The notes beneath the pieces were generated by a model. That model had not been told where the DNA came from. It saw only the letters and a list, made by a program, of their open reading frames with translations, and searched no databases. This document shows positions 11,742 to 22,477 of a stretch of 64,000 nt of DNA, one piece after another. The translations under genes were made by a program, and so were the position numbers. The stretch lies in contig NC_092050.1 of the NCBI RefSeq assembly GCF_003086295.3, positions 155,130,699 to 155,194,698 on the forward strand. The letters are read 5' to 3'. Positions within the stretch are counted from its first letter, which is position 1. The number at the start of each line of letters is the position of its first letter. This stretch comes from Arachis hypogaea (taxonomy: Eukaryota > Streptophyta > Magnoliopsida > Fabales > Fabaceae).

Positions 11742-11871
11742 ACATTTTAAAATGGTCAATTATGTTTCATATTTTAAAAAATATGACTCTTGGTGTTAGA
11801 AAATAATAAATTTTGGATATCCGAAAGTTTAATGAAAACAAATGGGATAATTGTCCATTATTCAAAGGGCA

Positions 11872-13827
11872 ATGCGTTCTGCATCACTTAGCAGCTTCAA
11901 AAAGCCCCTTTACCTATGGAACTTGATGATTCGAGATTCTACCAATAACGGCTTCTATATTGAAACCTTAAACATATACACTTCAATGGTTTCACACACT
12001 GGTGGGGATGGGAACACCTTCACTTACCCTTTGCTCCTAAAGGCCTGTGCCAACCTGGGTTCCATGATTCATGGGACTATGATTCATGGCCATATTCTGA
12101 GACTTGGCTTCCAAGATGACTTATTTGTTCAAACTGCACTTGTTGGCATGTATGCTAAGTGCACTTATGTTGAGTGTGCACGCCACGTGTTTGATGGAAT
12201 GGCGCACAGAAGCGTCGTGTCCTGGAACTCCATGATTTCGGCTTATTCTCGTGGGTTTTTTATGGATGCGGCATTCAGCCTCTTGAAAGATATGTGGGTT
12301 CTTGGCTTTGAGCCAAGTTCGCCCACATTTGTTTCAATTTTGTCAGGTTGTTCGGATTCAGATTCAGATTCCTTTAGCTTTTGGTGGCAAGGGATGTCGA
12401 TACATTGTTGCTTGATCAAACTTGGACTTGTGTATTCTCAAGTTACTTTGGCCAATGCGTTAATGGGAATGTATGTTCACTTTAGCCAAATGGAGGAAGC
12501 GAGGAAGGTTTTTGATTTGATGGATGAAAAATCAATAATTTCTTGGACAACTATTATGGGAGGTTATGTGAAAGTTGGCCATGTTGCGGAAGCATATAAT
12601 TTATTCAATCAAATGCAGCATCAAAGTACTGGCATAGATTTTATTGTATTTCTAATTCTTATATCTGGTTGTATACAAGTAGGAGATCTCTTATTAGCTT
12701 CATCAGTTCAAGCTTTTGTACTTAAATGTGGATGCGATAAAGAGGAGTCCATTGAAAATTTGCTAATAACTATGTATGCAAAATGCAGTGACCTTGTATC
12801 TGCTAGAAGGATATTTGATTTGATTATCAAAAAGAGTATTTCCTCATGGACATCAATGATTGCAGGATATGCCCATTCGGATCACCCATTGGAGGCATTG
12901 CATTTGTTTAGAAGGCTTGTACGGACAGATTTTAGACCAGATGGACCAACCGTTGCTACTGTTATATCAGCTTGTGCTGATATAGGATCAATTAGCATAG
13001 CACAAGAGATGGAAGATTATATTTCTCTAAATGGATTGGAATTCGATCTACTAGTCCAAACATCTCTCATACACTTGTACTCCAAGTGTGGAAGCATCAA
13101 GAAAGCCCAAGAAGTATTTGAAAAAGTGGCAGATAAAGATTTAACTGTTTGGTCTTCCATGATAAATAGCTATGCTATTCATGGGATGGGGAAAGAAGCG
13201 ATTGACCTATTTCGCAAAATGACAACTACAGAAGGGATAATTCCAGATGCTATTGTTTACACCAGTGTTTTGCTGGCTTGTAGCCATGCAGGGTTAGTAG
13301 AAGATGGATTGAAGTACTTCATAAGTATGCAAAAAGATTTTGGAATAACTCCTAAGATAGAACATTGCACTTGCTTGGTAGATCTTCTTGGTTGAGTTGG
13401 CCGGCTTGACTTAGCATTAGATACGATTCAGGGGATGCCCTTGGAAGCACAAGTGCAAGCTTGGGCTCCCTTGCTCAGTGCTTGTAGGATCCATGGTAAT
13501 GTTGAGCTTGGGGAGATTGCTGCTGTCAAGTTACTAGAGCTTAGTCCTGGAAGCTCTGGAAATTATGTATTGATGGCTAATTTGCACACCTCATTCGGGA
13601 AGTGGAAGGAGGCGCATGCAATGAGAAAATTGATAGATGGTAAAGGACTGGTTAAAGAATGTGGGTGGAGCCAGGTTGAGATCGGTGGTAGATTTCATAC
13701 ATTTGCAGCAGGAAATCAGTCACGTGTTCAGTTGGCCAATATCTATAAGATGCTAGAAGATCTAAATTTTACTCTTCAAGAAGGTAGCTATGCAGGACAA
13801 GCTGTAACAATGAATAATGACCCTTAA
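11872..13827 (+). pseudogene. PPR protein (PLS class, E+ type), interrupted by one nonsense codon
   Basis: It matches the intact PPR gene at 56964-58919 with no indels and about nine amino-acid differences. TGA at 13393-13395 replaces the CGA (Arg) found in copy 2, after LVDLLG and before VGRLDLAL. The first part would give about 507 residues of PPR repeats without the E/E+ region (residues ~520-651, QAWAPLLSACRIHGNVELGE onward), which in this class is needed for editing function. The ATG at 11872 (MRSASLSSFKK) is used because upstream codons in frame contain no ATG. It lies 130 bp downstream of a solo LTR. A truncated product or stop read-through cannot be excluded, but pseudogene is the plain reading. 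Confidence 0.87.
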
Positions 13828-13883
13828 AAAAGAACCACCTTTGAAGACATGAGGCTATACAACAAAAACTTTTGCTTCTGGTC

Positions 13884-14627
13884 ATGTCAATTTGTAATCT
13901 TGCATTTATAAGATTATGCCAATTTCAAGTGATTCTTACCCTACTACAGGATTTGTCTCTGTCTCCTAGCACAGATGTTATTTCATTTTCTCCAAATGAA
14001 GAGACCAAGGAAGCACTGATAATAGTACGAGACTTCACCATCAATAATAATGATGCTTCAGTGTTCTTGGATGCTCAACATTGCTGCATCATGAAAACCA
14101 GCTTAGATTATCTCTCCAGTTTGTCTGCTAATGATGGTTTATCAGGAGCAATGAGAGCATTGATATCTGAAACTTCAACTGTGTTTGCACATTGTAGTAG
14201 TAGCTACATTGAAGCAAATATGAAAATTGAGTCCACTGCTTCAGAACTGTCGAGAGCTGATAACTTAAAATCTGACCTTGAAAATAACAAGAATCAGTTC
14301 AATGATATGGTGGCGTCAGAAAAAGAGCTGCAGCAAAAGTTGGCACGTTTGGAGGAAATGAAAAAGGAGCTAGAAAAGCAAATCAGAACTACTAATGCCA
14401 ACATCATGGCTTCTCGAAAAGAACTGAACACGACTCTAAAGAGAAAGAGAGGTGTTTATGTGGAAGGAAAGGCACTCAAAGCTCAAATGGATGTGAAGGA
14501 GAAAGTACCACGTTTGCAACATGAGCATGACTTGGCAAAGGAAAACCAGGAAAAAATCAAAGCTGAATGGTCAGAGTTTGGAGAAAAAATTAATGAGATT
14601 GTTGTAAAGTCAGCTGTACAAGATTAG
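13884..14627 (+). CDS. Coiled-coil protein of unknown function (probably partial)
   Basis: The open frame starts with the ATG at 13884, 57 bp after the PPR stop codon. A good splice acceptor (CCCTACTACAG before GATTTG, 13950) suggests that the true coding part begins at 13950 and that upstream exons are absent. Residues after DVISFSPNEETKEAL form a short globular-looking part. The last ~120 residues are rich in E, K, L and Q with heptad spacing (ASEKELQQKLARLEEMKK), a probable coiled coil. The TAG at 14625-14627 is created just where copy 1 stops matching copy 2, so this 3' end may be a duplication junction and not the native C-terminus. I do not recognise the family. Confidence 0.5.
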   Translation: MSICNLAFIRLCQFQVILTLLQDLSLSPSTDVISFSPNEETKEALIIVRDFTINNNDASVFLDAQHCCIMKTSLDYLSSLSANDGLSGAMRALISETSTVFAHCSSSYIEANMKIESTASELSRADNLKSDLENNKNQFNDMVASEKELQQKLARLEEMKKELEKQIRTTNANIMASRKELNTTLKRKRGVYVEGKALKAQMDVKEKVPRLQHEHDLAKENQEKIKAEWSEFGEKINEIVVKSAVQD

Positions 14628-17234
14628 CGAGAGGAGTTTGGTTATTATGTTCAAAACACAATTCTTTTATTATTAACATTGTGATTGAGTATCTATTTTG
14701 TTTTGCTCAACTTGGAGTTGAAATTGTCCCGGTCCTCATTAGCCAGTTTCATACTGATTGCTCTCCAAGCCTGCAAAAGGTGTTGAGAAGACCTCCTCTC
14801 GCTTCATCCCAAGTATAAAGTTTAACTTTTGTATGGTGACTATTGTTTTTATGTGAGATTATATGCGTGTTATATCTCTAACTTGCACATATTTGTAAAA
14901 TCCGGCATTGTCAGCAAAGGTAGTCATTAATGCACATTCTATACGAAATTTTGGGAGGCCTTTGCTTCTAATATAGCCACTTAATATGTCTATTTCCAAA
15001 CTGAAGCTCAGGCTTCAAGAAACTCATCCCCAAGAATGACCAATGAAACTGTTTAGAAGGCTGTAAGTGCTTGTCTTTTTATTGAGTGTGTTCATTGCTC
15101 ATTGTGTCTAATTCGATATGTTGTATAAATCATTATGCTTGTACTCATTGCTCCCATTGTTTTTCTCTCAGGCTGCTGCCTTGAAAGGTTCTAAGGCTGC
15201 TTGCACTAGAAGAACCAACTCAATTTTCTGTTTCAGGTGTTGATTCTTTGTTTGTTATATTAACAAAAGGGTGCTTTTATAACACCTTCAAATTTATAAT
15301 TTTATATAGATTTATAACTATTGAATGATAATTAATAAAACAAGTCTATACTTAATAGTTAATACTATAATTTACCCTATTTATTACACTAAAAAAAAAA
15401 ATTTTCGCACAAAAAGTAGCATGTTGGTAAACTGAACGGACAATAAATTATTATTAAAAGTAGCATAAGTTGCTTAACTTTTCATAATATGGAGAAAATT
15501 AGAGCAAATTAAACGATATTTGGTAATATAAAATTAAGTTTGATGCATTAGGTCCATTCGAATATTTGAAAAATCATTCAAAATGATTTCTAATTCGTCA
15601 TTGATTTCATTGATTTTATAAGTATTTTAGAGTTTGACCATGATTGAAGTGTAAAGTTTGTATGTTATCATTATTATGATAACAATATATGGCTTTTAAA
15701 GTTAATAATAATTGCAAAAATAAATTGTGTTAATAGTGCGATAATATTTTATTGATAACTATATGAAAATATATTTATAATTAAACCAATAAACTATATA
15801 TGTTCCTCAGTACATATGTTAAACTTAAAATCTTTTTAATTGTATATAACTATTAAATTTTATTGAGAAGGAAAAAGTAAAAACTTTATACCATTTTTAA
15901 AAACTAATTCAGCAATATTTAGCATTTATAAACTTTAACTAATTTGACTTGAGTGAAGTTGACTTATTTATAAGTAAAATTCTCAATATTTGATCCTAAA
16001 ATTTAATGCTCCTAATTGATAACTAACCACATACCCAAACATCATTTTTATGGTCCTGACTTATAACCTCCAAGAAATCTTCATCACTTACAACTGCAAT
16101 GATTTAAAGGAGAAGAGACTAAAACCAGAGACTTACATTGAATCTACACCAAGGATGAAAAAAATGATGTATCTCCACTGCATCCATCATGTTCTATGTG
16201 ATATTACTGCCTGTTAGGTATAATGTTTTCACATTTCGAGGTCACTATTCCTTCAACCCCTTCCTCCTGCTTCTGTGGTACTAACATAATTCAAATTTTA
16301 CATCTTTATTTGAATTTTCTCTCACATTTTCTATAAAAGTGACTCGAGAGGCCTAATTACAAAGAATGATATCACTGAAAGCAGTGCCATTGGAATGTTC
16401 CAAAATGTATTTTTACTGTTGGCATTCTCATGGATGTATATTATGTTCTTGTAAACCATCAGTTGGTTGAACTGAATGATTTCCAATAATTGATCATCCT
16501 TTTTATTTGCTTTGCAGTTGCCAGCTCATATCAAAATAAAATATTCAGGTGTTGATCCTGGAGCTAGGAAGAGAAAAGGAGAGCGTAAGGAGGGAGAGGG
16601 CTCATTGCTCCCATTGTTTTTCAGAACCAAATCAATTACCTGTTTCAGTGTTGATTCTTTGTTTTTTATATAACAAAAGGGTGCTTTCATGTTTCTTAGA
16701 AAAAATAAATAAATAAATAAGGAGAGCTTATTTTTCTTGTTAGAGTATTTGTTTTTCTTTTACTCTTATATTTATCATTTGAAGGAAAAAAAAATTTAGA
16801 AATCTTGTAGAGAAAATATGAAATAATGCAAAATAAAAAATAATTTAGTCATATTAGAAGCCATTTTGTGATACTAATTTTATCCTAATTATAATTCACA
16901 TTTTAATAATTTTACCAATATATCATTTTTAAAGTAGTTGGTAGGTGGATGGAATCATGAAAGAGATGACATAGAAAAGGATAAAAAAAATATTTTACAA
17001 ATTATTTTTATAGTTTTTTTTAATAAAGATCATCTAATATTTTGGTTGTTCATTGAAGTTAGCTTCTAGTCTTTCACAAAGCATTGTTCAAAAAAGAACT
17101 AGCTCATGGACCATTTAGATGTTAGACCCAAACTCATTTTTTGAAAGATAAGTAAACGGTCAAAAATTAGGTAATTTCACAATCTTTATTGATGTTACCT
17201 TAAAATATATCCAAATTTAATTCAATTCCATTAT
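14628..17234. other. Intergenic region, no convincing gene
   Basis: There are short stretches of normal GC content (14640-15260, 16080-16680) between AT-rich parts. Two pieces are related: around 15156-15290 and 16606-16690 both carry TGCTCCCATTGTTTTTC, CTGTTTCAG and AACAAAAGGGTGCTTT, the second lacking an internal segment. They look like exon or UTR remnants, but no frame is maintained. Confidence 0.5.
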
Positions 17235-17264
17235 AATAATAATTGATCCATATTTTTCACACCA

Positions 17265-17336
<72 letters not shown>

Positions 17337-17394
17337 TGAGAACAACAAGCATATTTATTTAGAGAATCAATAATTGATCTCTATTTTTCATTCC

Positions 17395-17426
<32 letters not shown>

Positions 17427-17500
17427 TGGATACAAGCATATTTATTTTTGAGAAATCAATAATTGATTTCTATTTTTCACACAACAACAACAACAACAAC

Positions 17501-17542
<42 letters not shown>

Positions 17543-17550
17543 TTGATACA
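17235..17550. repeat. Three tandem ~100-bp units with (AAT)n cores, 3' of the RNase T2 gene
   Basis: The phrase TCAATAATTGAT(C/T)TCTATTTTTCA occurs at about 17242, 17368 and 17457, each followed by an (AAT)n or (CAA)n(AAT)n tract and then a GATACAAGCATATTTATTT-like end. The first AAT tract is about 70 bp. One diverged unit lies at the same place beside both dead RNases (about 3122-3185 and 47520-47578), so a single unit is ancestral and amplified here. Confidence 0.85.
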
Positions 17551-17558
17551 AATAAACT

Positions 17559-18305
17559 TCACTCGGGTATGTTAATGAGATATCCTTGGCATGAGTTGTT
17601 ATTATTAACACATGAGATATATGTAGCTCCCATGGCATCCCGACACACCCGAACCTCAAGCAATAACACAACATTATTGTGAGGCATTACGCAGTATAGT
17701 TCAGGCTCAAAAGGACCAATTTTAGCTTTAATTGCATCAACAATATCATTATAATTATAAGTTACGGTTGCATTAGGCCTTATTCCTGCATTTTCGAGCA
17801 TGCGCAGGATGTCCAATTTATTTTTAATACCAATGGCTAAACTAAAATATTGAAGTTGCTTAAAGTTATTAAGACTGCAGGTTCCATGCTTCTTCCATTG
17901 AGCTTCCCAAAATTTGTTATTCCATTTTTGGCCATTTAGATTTGGCCAATCAATTGCTAATTGGCGTCCCAAAATATTTACCTACAAGAATAAATCACAA
18001 AAATGATTAACAATTAATTTATTAAATAACAAGATAAATGAAAATGAATAAAGTTTAAATAATTAACTTACTACATTTCTGTCAAATGAATGGCTTAAAG
18101 AACAATCTTGTGGCCAAGGGCGAGAGAAATTTTGTGGCCATAACCCGTGAATTGTAAAATTTTTTTGGGTTGTCAGTACTCCATATTTCTGCTGATAGGA
18201 TGGTGGCCATTGTAGGGATAATCTGAAGTATTGATAAGTACTATAAGTAGGACGAAATAAAAATGTAATTAGCATGATATAGAAAATAATGAAAACTGAT
18301 TTCAT
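17559..18305 (-). CDS. RNase T2, S-RNase-type secreted ribonuclease
   Basis: Exon 1 is 18305-18072 and exon 2 is 17981-17559, with a 90-bp phase-0 intron (GTAAGT to TTGTAG); 218 residues. RNase T2 enzymes cut single-stranded RNA by way of 2',3'-cyclic phosphates. The N-terminus MKSVFIIFYIMLITFLF is a signal peptide. Both catalytic segments are present: FTIHGLWPQ (residues ~50-58) and FWEAQWKKHGTCS (~99-111), including both His and the Glu and Lys. The single intron lies between them, where S-RNases carry theirs. The mature protein is basic (about 19 K/R against 13 D/E), with N-glycosylation sequons NFT, NFS, NAT and NNS. It has six cysteines: the usual first pair after the QWP segment is missing. 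These traits fit the S-RNase lineage. Whether it acts in self-incompatibility, defence or senescence is not shown. Confidence 0.9.
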
Positions 18306-18376
18306 TGTACAAGTATAAAGGGTTGGAGAGACTGATAGAGGTTAGAGGATTGGAGAGAGTGATGATTCTCTCCCCT

Positions 18377-18386
18377 TATAAATAGA
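18377..18386 (-). promoter_or_regulatory. TATA box of the RNase T2 gene
   Basis: On the minus strand CTATTTATAAG lies about 72-80 bp before the ATG, a normal plant distance with a short 5' leader of about 40 bp. The leader is rich in CT (CACTCTCTCC). Confidence 0.6.
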
Positions 18387-19460
18387 GGGTTAGAATTCAT
18401 CTAAATTAAAATTGATTTAAGCAATCAAAATTTTCTATTCACAACCTGTTATTTAATAAATTAATTATTAATCAAACTATCTAAACAAACCGACATTGAT
18501 AACTTTGAATTAATAATTATTTGGAAGAGCATCAATTTATGTATATTGCTTTAATTGTTATTAGGCAGATACACCAAAGCTACGCATGAATTGTCAAGGG
18601 CAAGTTATGTGTTTGATGGTGCAAATATGGAAGAAGAGTGCAATAAGCTAAGGTTCCATTCAATTCTTGAATACTATGCACGTAACTGGGGCATAATTGT
18701 TTCCAAATAGAGACAGGTTAGTGCTTTCATTCTTTGCTCATAATAACCTCATACCATCCTAATTATTGGAGCTTACCAATGTCTGGCCAAGTTGATTTCA
18801 TCAATGGATCGGAATGGAAGGGACTGTTTGGTAGGTTGGATTGTGAAGGAAACTTCCCAACTTCTATCAGAGAGGATTCTTACCAAATATTAATATGAAA
18901 TGAAACTATCATTTAAAATGAAATATTTACCAAATATTTATTTATGCCTAAATATTTTAATGAAATCTAAATATTTCATAATTTCTTTATCTTAGTTTTT
19001 TTCTTGGAGTATTTATATGATTTTATTTTATTTTTTCAGTCAAGTTTTGATATATAAAAAAAATTCTAGAAAGAAAGATCAAGGCCTTTTTTATATAATA
19101 AAAAATTAAATTCTATCTATAAAAACGTAATAAATAGTACCAGAAAAATAAAATAATAATAATAATAATATTTTCTTCTTTTATGTTTTTATTTTTTATT
19201 TTCTTTTATATTTTTATTGCCCTTGATATTTTGCATGTAATTTATAAAATCTTTATTTTTTACACTACTGCATATAAAATTTTTATTTTTCATTTGTCTA
19301 AATTAAGTTTAGAGTTATTTTTTTTAATAGATCACAAAAACTGTGGAAGCTAATCTCTTACTAAAATTGGTTAGTTTAGACAAGGTATTAAGTTAATGCC
19401 AATAAAAAGTTTGAGCAAAAAATTCACAAAATTTAATGAATTTAATTAAAAATAACAAAA
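18387..19460. other. Intergenic region with a possible exon remnant
   Basis: 18563-18709 has higher GC and an open frame (ATHELSRASYVFDGANMEEE, then ILEYYARNWG) ended by TAG. Splice-like AG and GT edges make it look like an orphan exon, but I do not recognise it. The remainder is AT-rich with A/T runs. Confidence 0.4.
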
Positions 19461-19470
19461 AAAAAACTTA

Positions 19471-19727
19471 AAATAAATGACCATTTGTATCCATAAAAGA
19501 TGAAAACACTGATATATGTATCCACACTAGATCGAAACTAAACTTGTACCCATATAAGATGTCCTCTGCGTGACAAAAGTACCCTACGTGGCACTCTAAC
19601 CTTCCAAAGACAGGGTACTTTTGTCACATAAAGGACATCTTGCATGAGTACAAGTTTAATTTTGATTTAGTGTGAGTATATATGTCAGCGTTTTCATCTT
19701 TTATGGAGTACAAATGGTCATTTATTC
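19471..19727. mobile_element. Mutator-like MITE, 257 bp, near-palindromic
   Basis: The two halves are inverted repeats of about 115 bp: (A/G)AATAAATGACCATTTGTA at both ends, then AAAAGATGAAAAC, TAAACTTGTAC and GACAAAAGTACCCT in each arm. The direct repeat AAAAAACTTA flanks it (19461-19470 and 19728-19737), a 9-10 bp target duplication of the size made by Mutator-type transposases. It has no coding capacity. Confidence 0.75.
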
Positions 19728-19737
19728 AAAAAACTTA

Positions 19738-20328
19738 CCACTAAAAAAATAAGCTCTATTTCAAATATAAAACTTTTGCACGTCAAATTGGTGAATTATT
19801 GATTTCTCTAAGGAAGAAATTAGAACTCCTTCATTTTTCATTAATTTATCCATACTTTATTCCTTTTAATTATATAATAATTGTTCTTCGTTAAATTTGA
19901 TTTTTACATTATTTTGTAGTGGGACGATTTTTTGTCACAATAACTTATGTTTGAAATGGTTTGTATTTAAGATAAAGTCAAATTTATTCAAATATTATAT
20001 CTTTGTGTATTGTAAGAATTGATATATTTATTTGATTTTGAAATGAGATTTTAGTGTAGATACTTTTTTTTTTTTGAAGAAATATATGCATTTATAAGAA
20101 TAAGTTCATACTCTTTACTATTCATGTTAAGTTTAAGATAAGATTTGTATTTAGTCGTTTTAAAAAAATACAATTTCGACTTAATGAGCAGAACTTAAAA
20201 CTAGAAAAGTGTACGATTAATGTTAGATTTGTTGGGTTATGTTTTTTAGGTTACATATTTAGAAGAGAATTATTTTCCACGTATAAGTCTTTACAAGTCA
20301 TTTATATTTATGCATTTTGTGTTGTTAC
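19738..20328. other. AT-rich intergenic stretch
   Basis: I see no gene, structured repeat or regulatory signal that I can support. Confidence 0.5.
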
Positions 20329-20888
20329 TGTTGGAAAAAGTTAACAAAGGTTCAAAACAAGAACCTGTCTAACAGCGGAAGCACCAAAAATAATTTTTCC
20401 ACAACCTGTGCGATTAAATAGGCAATACCAAAGATACTCCAAGCATCAAATATAATGGCAGAAATTAAATAATCAGACACCAGAATTTTAACGTAAGAAA
20501 ACCCCCAAAAGAGGGACAAAAAATCCATGGGACCTAGTCCAGTAAAATCTTTCACTATCAGAATAATGGGTACACAAACAGTCTTCCTAGTGACACTAGG
20601 ACATTTCAACAATCAACAAAATACATCATCAAAACTGATGGAATCAACATAAACCCTCCACAAAGTGGGTATCTCAAATCAGGCAAAAGAGAAGGCAATA
20701 CAACTAGCAAGTTATATCCTAATATTCATCTCTACATCAGGAATAACATACTGAAATTTCATAAGAAATGAAGCAAATTTACTAGATCAATCGGATCAAG
20801 ATAGCTTGCCCTTTTCCCCCAAATTTTCTCTTCTCCCTCGACGCCTTTTTTTTAAACTATGGGCCCCACTTAGTTAGGAACCCAAACA
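20329..20888 (-). mobile_element. Copia LTR in reverse orientation, with polypurine tract
   Basis: 560 bp with TG...CA ends (TGTTGGAAAAAG to AACCCAAACA). On the minus strand it starts TGTTTGGGTTCCTAACTAAG and is preceded by the polypurine tract ATGGGGGAGATT (20889-20900). This makes it the 3' LTR of a minus-strand element. The adjoining pol fragment is on the plus strand, so this is not an ordinary element. A frame of 86 codons inside it is not a gene. Confidence 0.65.
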
Positions 20889-20911
20889 AATCTCCCCCAT
20901 CAACAGGAGGT

Positions 20912-22471
20912 CTAGTAGAAGCTATGTCTAATGAGCATAAGGAAGATTGGTTGAAGGTCATGCAAGAAGAAATGAAATCCTTGCATGAGAATCATACTTT
21001 TGAATTGGTGAAGTTACTGAAGGGTAAGAGAGCATTCAAGAATAAATGGGTGTTCAAATTGAAAGCGGATGAAAATATCTCACGACCAAGGTACAAAGCT
21101 CGATTGGTTGTGAAAGGTTTTGAGCAAAAGAAAGGTATTGATTTTGAGGAGATTTTCTCTCCAGTTGTGAAGATGTCCTCTATTCGAGTTGTGCTTGGAT
21201 TGGCGGCTAGCTTGAATTTAGAGGTTGAGCAGCTTGATGTGAAGACTGCATTCCTTCACGGTGACATAGATAAAGAAATCTATATGGAGCAACCAGAGGG
21301 TTTCAAGGTTAAAGAAAAGGAGCACCTTGTATGCAAGTTGAAGAAGAGCTTATATGGGCTGAAGCAAGCGCCAAGACAGTGGTACACAAAGTTTGATTCC
21401 TTCATGGAAGGTCATGGGTACAGTAAGACTTCTTCTGATCATTGTATGTATGTTAAGAAATTCTCTGATGGTGATTTTATAATTCTCTTGCTTTATGTTG
21501 ATGACATGCTGATTGTTGGTCATGACACTAAGAAGATTGAAAGTTTTAAGAAAGACTTGAACAAATCCTTTGCTATGAAGGATTTGGGTCCTGCAAAGAA
21601 AATCCTTGGCATGAGTATCACTCGTGACAGGAAGAATGAGAAACTGTAGTTGTCACAGCAGAAGTATATTGAGAAGGTTTTAGAGAGGTTTAGCATGAGT
21701 AATTCCAAACCTGTTAGTACTCCACTTGCTAATCATTTCAATATGAGTTTGCAGCAATGTCCTACAAGTGAGAAAGAGAAAGCAGAAATGAAGAAGATTT
21801 CATATGCATCTGCAGTTGGCAGTTTGGTGTATGCTATGGTTTGCATCAGGTCGGATATTGCTCATGCCGTTGGAGTTGTTAGTCGGTTTCTCTCTAATAC
21901 TGGCAAGGAACACTGGCAAGCAGTGAAGTGGATTCTCAGATACCTTAATGGTACTTCCAGAGTTTGTTTATGCTTTGGGAGTGGCCAACCTATGTTGGAT
22001 GGTTACACAGATGCAGATATGGCTGGGGATCTTGATTCAAGAAAGTCTACTTCTGGTTATATGATGACTTTTGCAGGGGGAGCTGTGTCGTGGCAATCTC
22101 GACTTCAGAAATGTGTTGCTTTGTCTACTACAGAGGCTGAATACATTGCTATTATTGAAGCTTCTAAGGAACTCTTGTAGATGAAGAAATTCCTACAAGA
22201 GTTAGGCATCAATCAAGAGAAGTTTATGTTATTTTGTGACAGTCAGAGTGCTATCCATCTCAGCAAGAATCCGACGTTTCATTCCAAATCGAAGCACATA
22301 GAGGTGAGGTATCATTGGATACGTCAAGCGCTTGAGATGAAGTCATATGCACTTGAGAAGATCCATACTGATGATAATGGTTCATATATGATGACTAAGA
22401 GTTTACCTGCAGTGAAGTTTGATTTCTGCAAAGAGAAAGAGAGCTTGGTGGAGCAGCCTATCCCCACTTGA
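20912..22471 (+). pseudogene. Copia pol fragment: reverse transcriptase and RNase H
   Basis: The frame begins EAMSNEHKEDWLKVMQEEM and covers the Ty1/copia reverse transcriptase (KARLVVKGFEQ, LDVKTAFLHGDI, LYGLKQAPRQW, LLYVDDMLIVG) and RNase H (DADMAGDLDSRKSTSGY, LSTTEAEYIA, FCDSQSAIHLSKNP, SKHIEVRYHWIR). Gag, protease and integrase are absent. Two in-frame TAG codons at 21647 and 22178 stand where the family has Trp (KL-W-LSQQKY and ELL-W-MKKF), so both fit TGG to TAG changes. It is a dead fragment. The left edge abuts a reversed LTR end at 20889-20905. Confidence 0.9.
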
Positions 22472-22477
22472 GTTGGT

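Larger units (their letters stand above)
1..14627. repeat. Segmental duplication, copy 1 (alpha + beta sub-units)
   Basis: Base 1 aligns with 44357, and the alignment runs through F-box A, the dead RNase, the PPR fragment, F-box B, the solo LTR, the PPR gene and the coiled-coil ORF. It stops at 14627, where the two copies diverge after a shared GTACAAGATTA. Gene order and orientation are the same. Non-coding divergence is low: I counted about 24 substitutions over the 1624-bp solo LTR, roughly 1.5%. The window starts inside the block, so its left edge is not visible. Confidence 0.93.

Noticed and set aside
17477..17674. Poly-isoleucine ORF on the minus strand
   Set aside because: A translation of the AAT microsatellite overlapping the RNase T2 exon in another frame.
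18563..18709. Separate gene upstream of the RNase T2 gene
   Set aside because: Only one short open stretch ended by a stop, no recognisable family; kept only as a possible exon remnant.
20352..20612. 86-codon minus-strand ORF
   Set aside because: Falls within a copia LTR; no domain.
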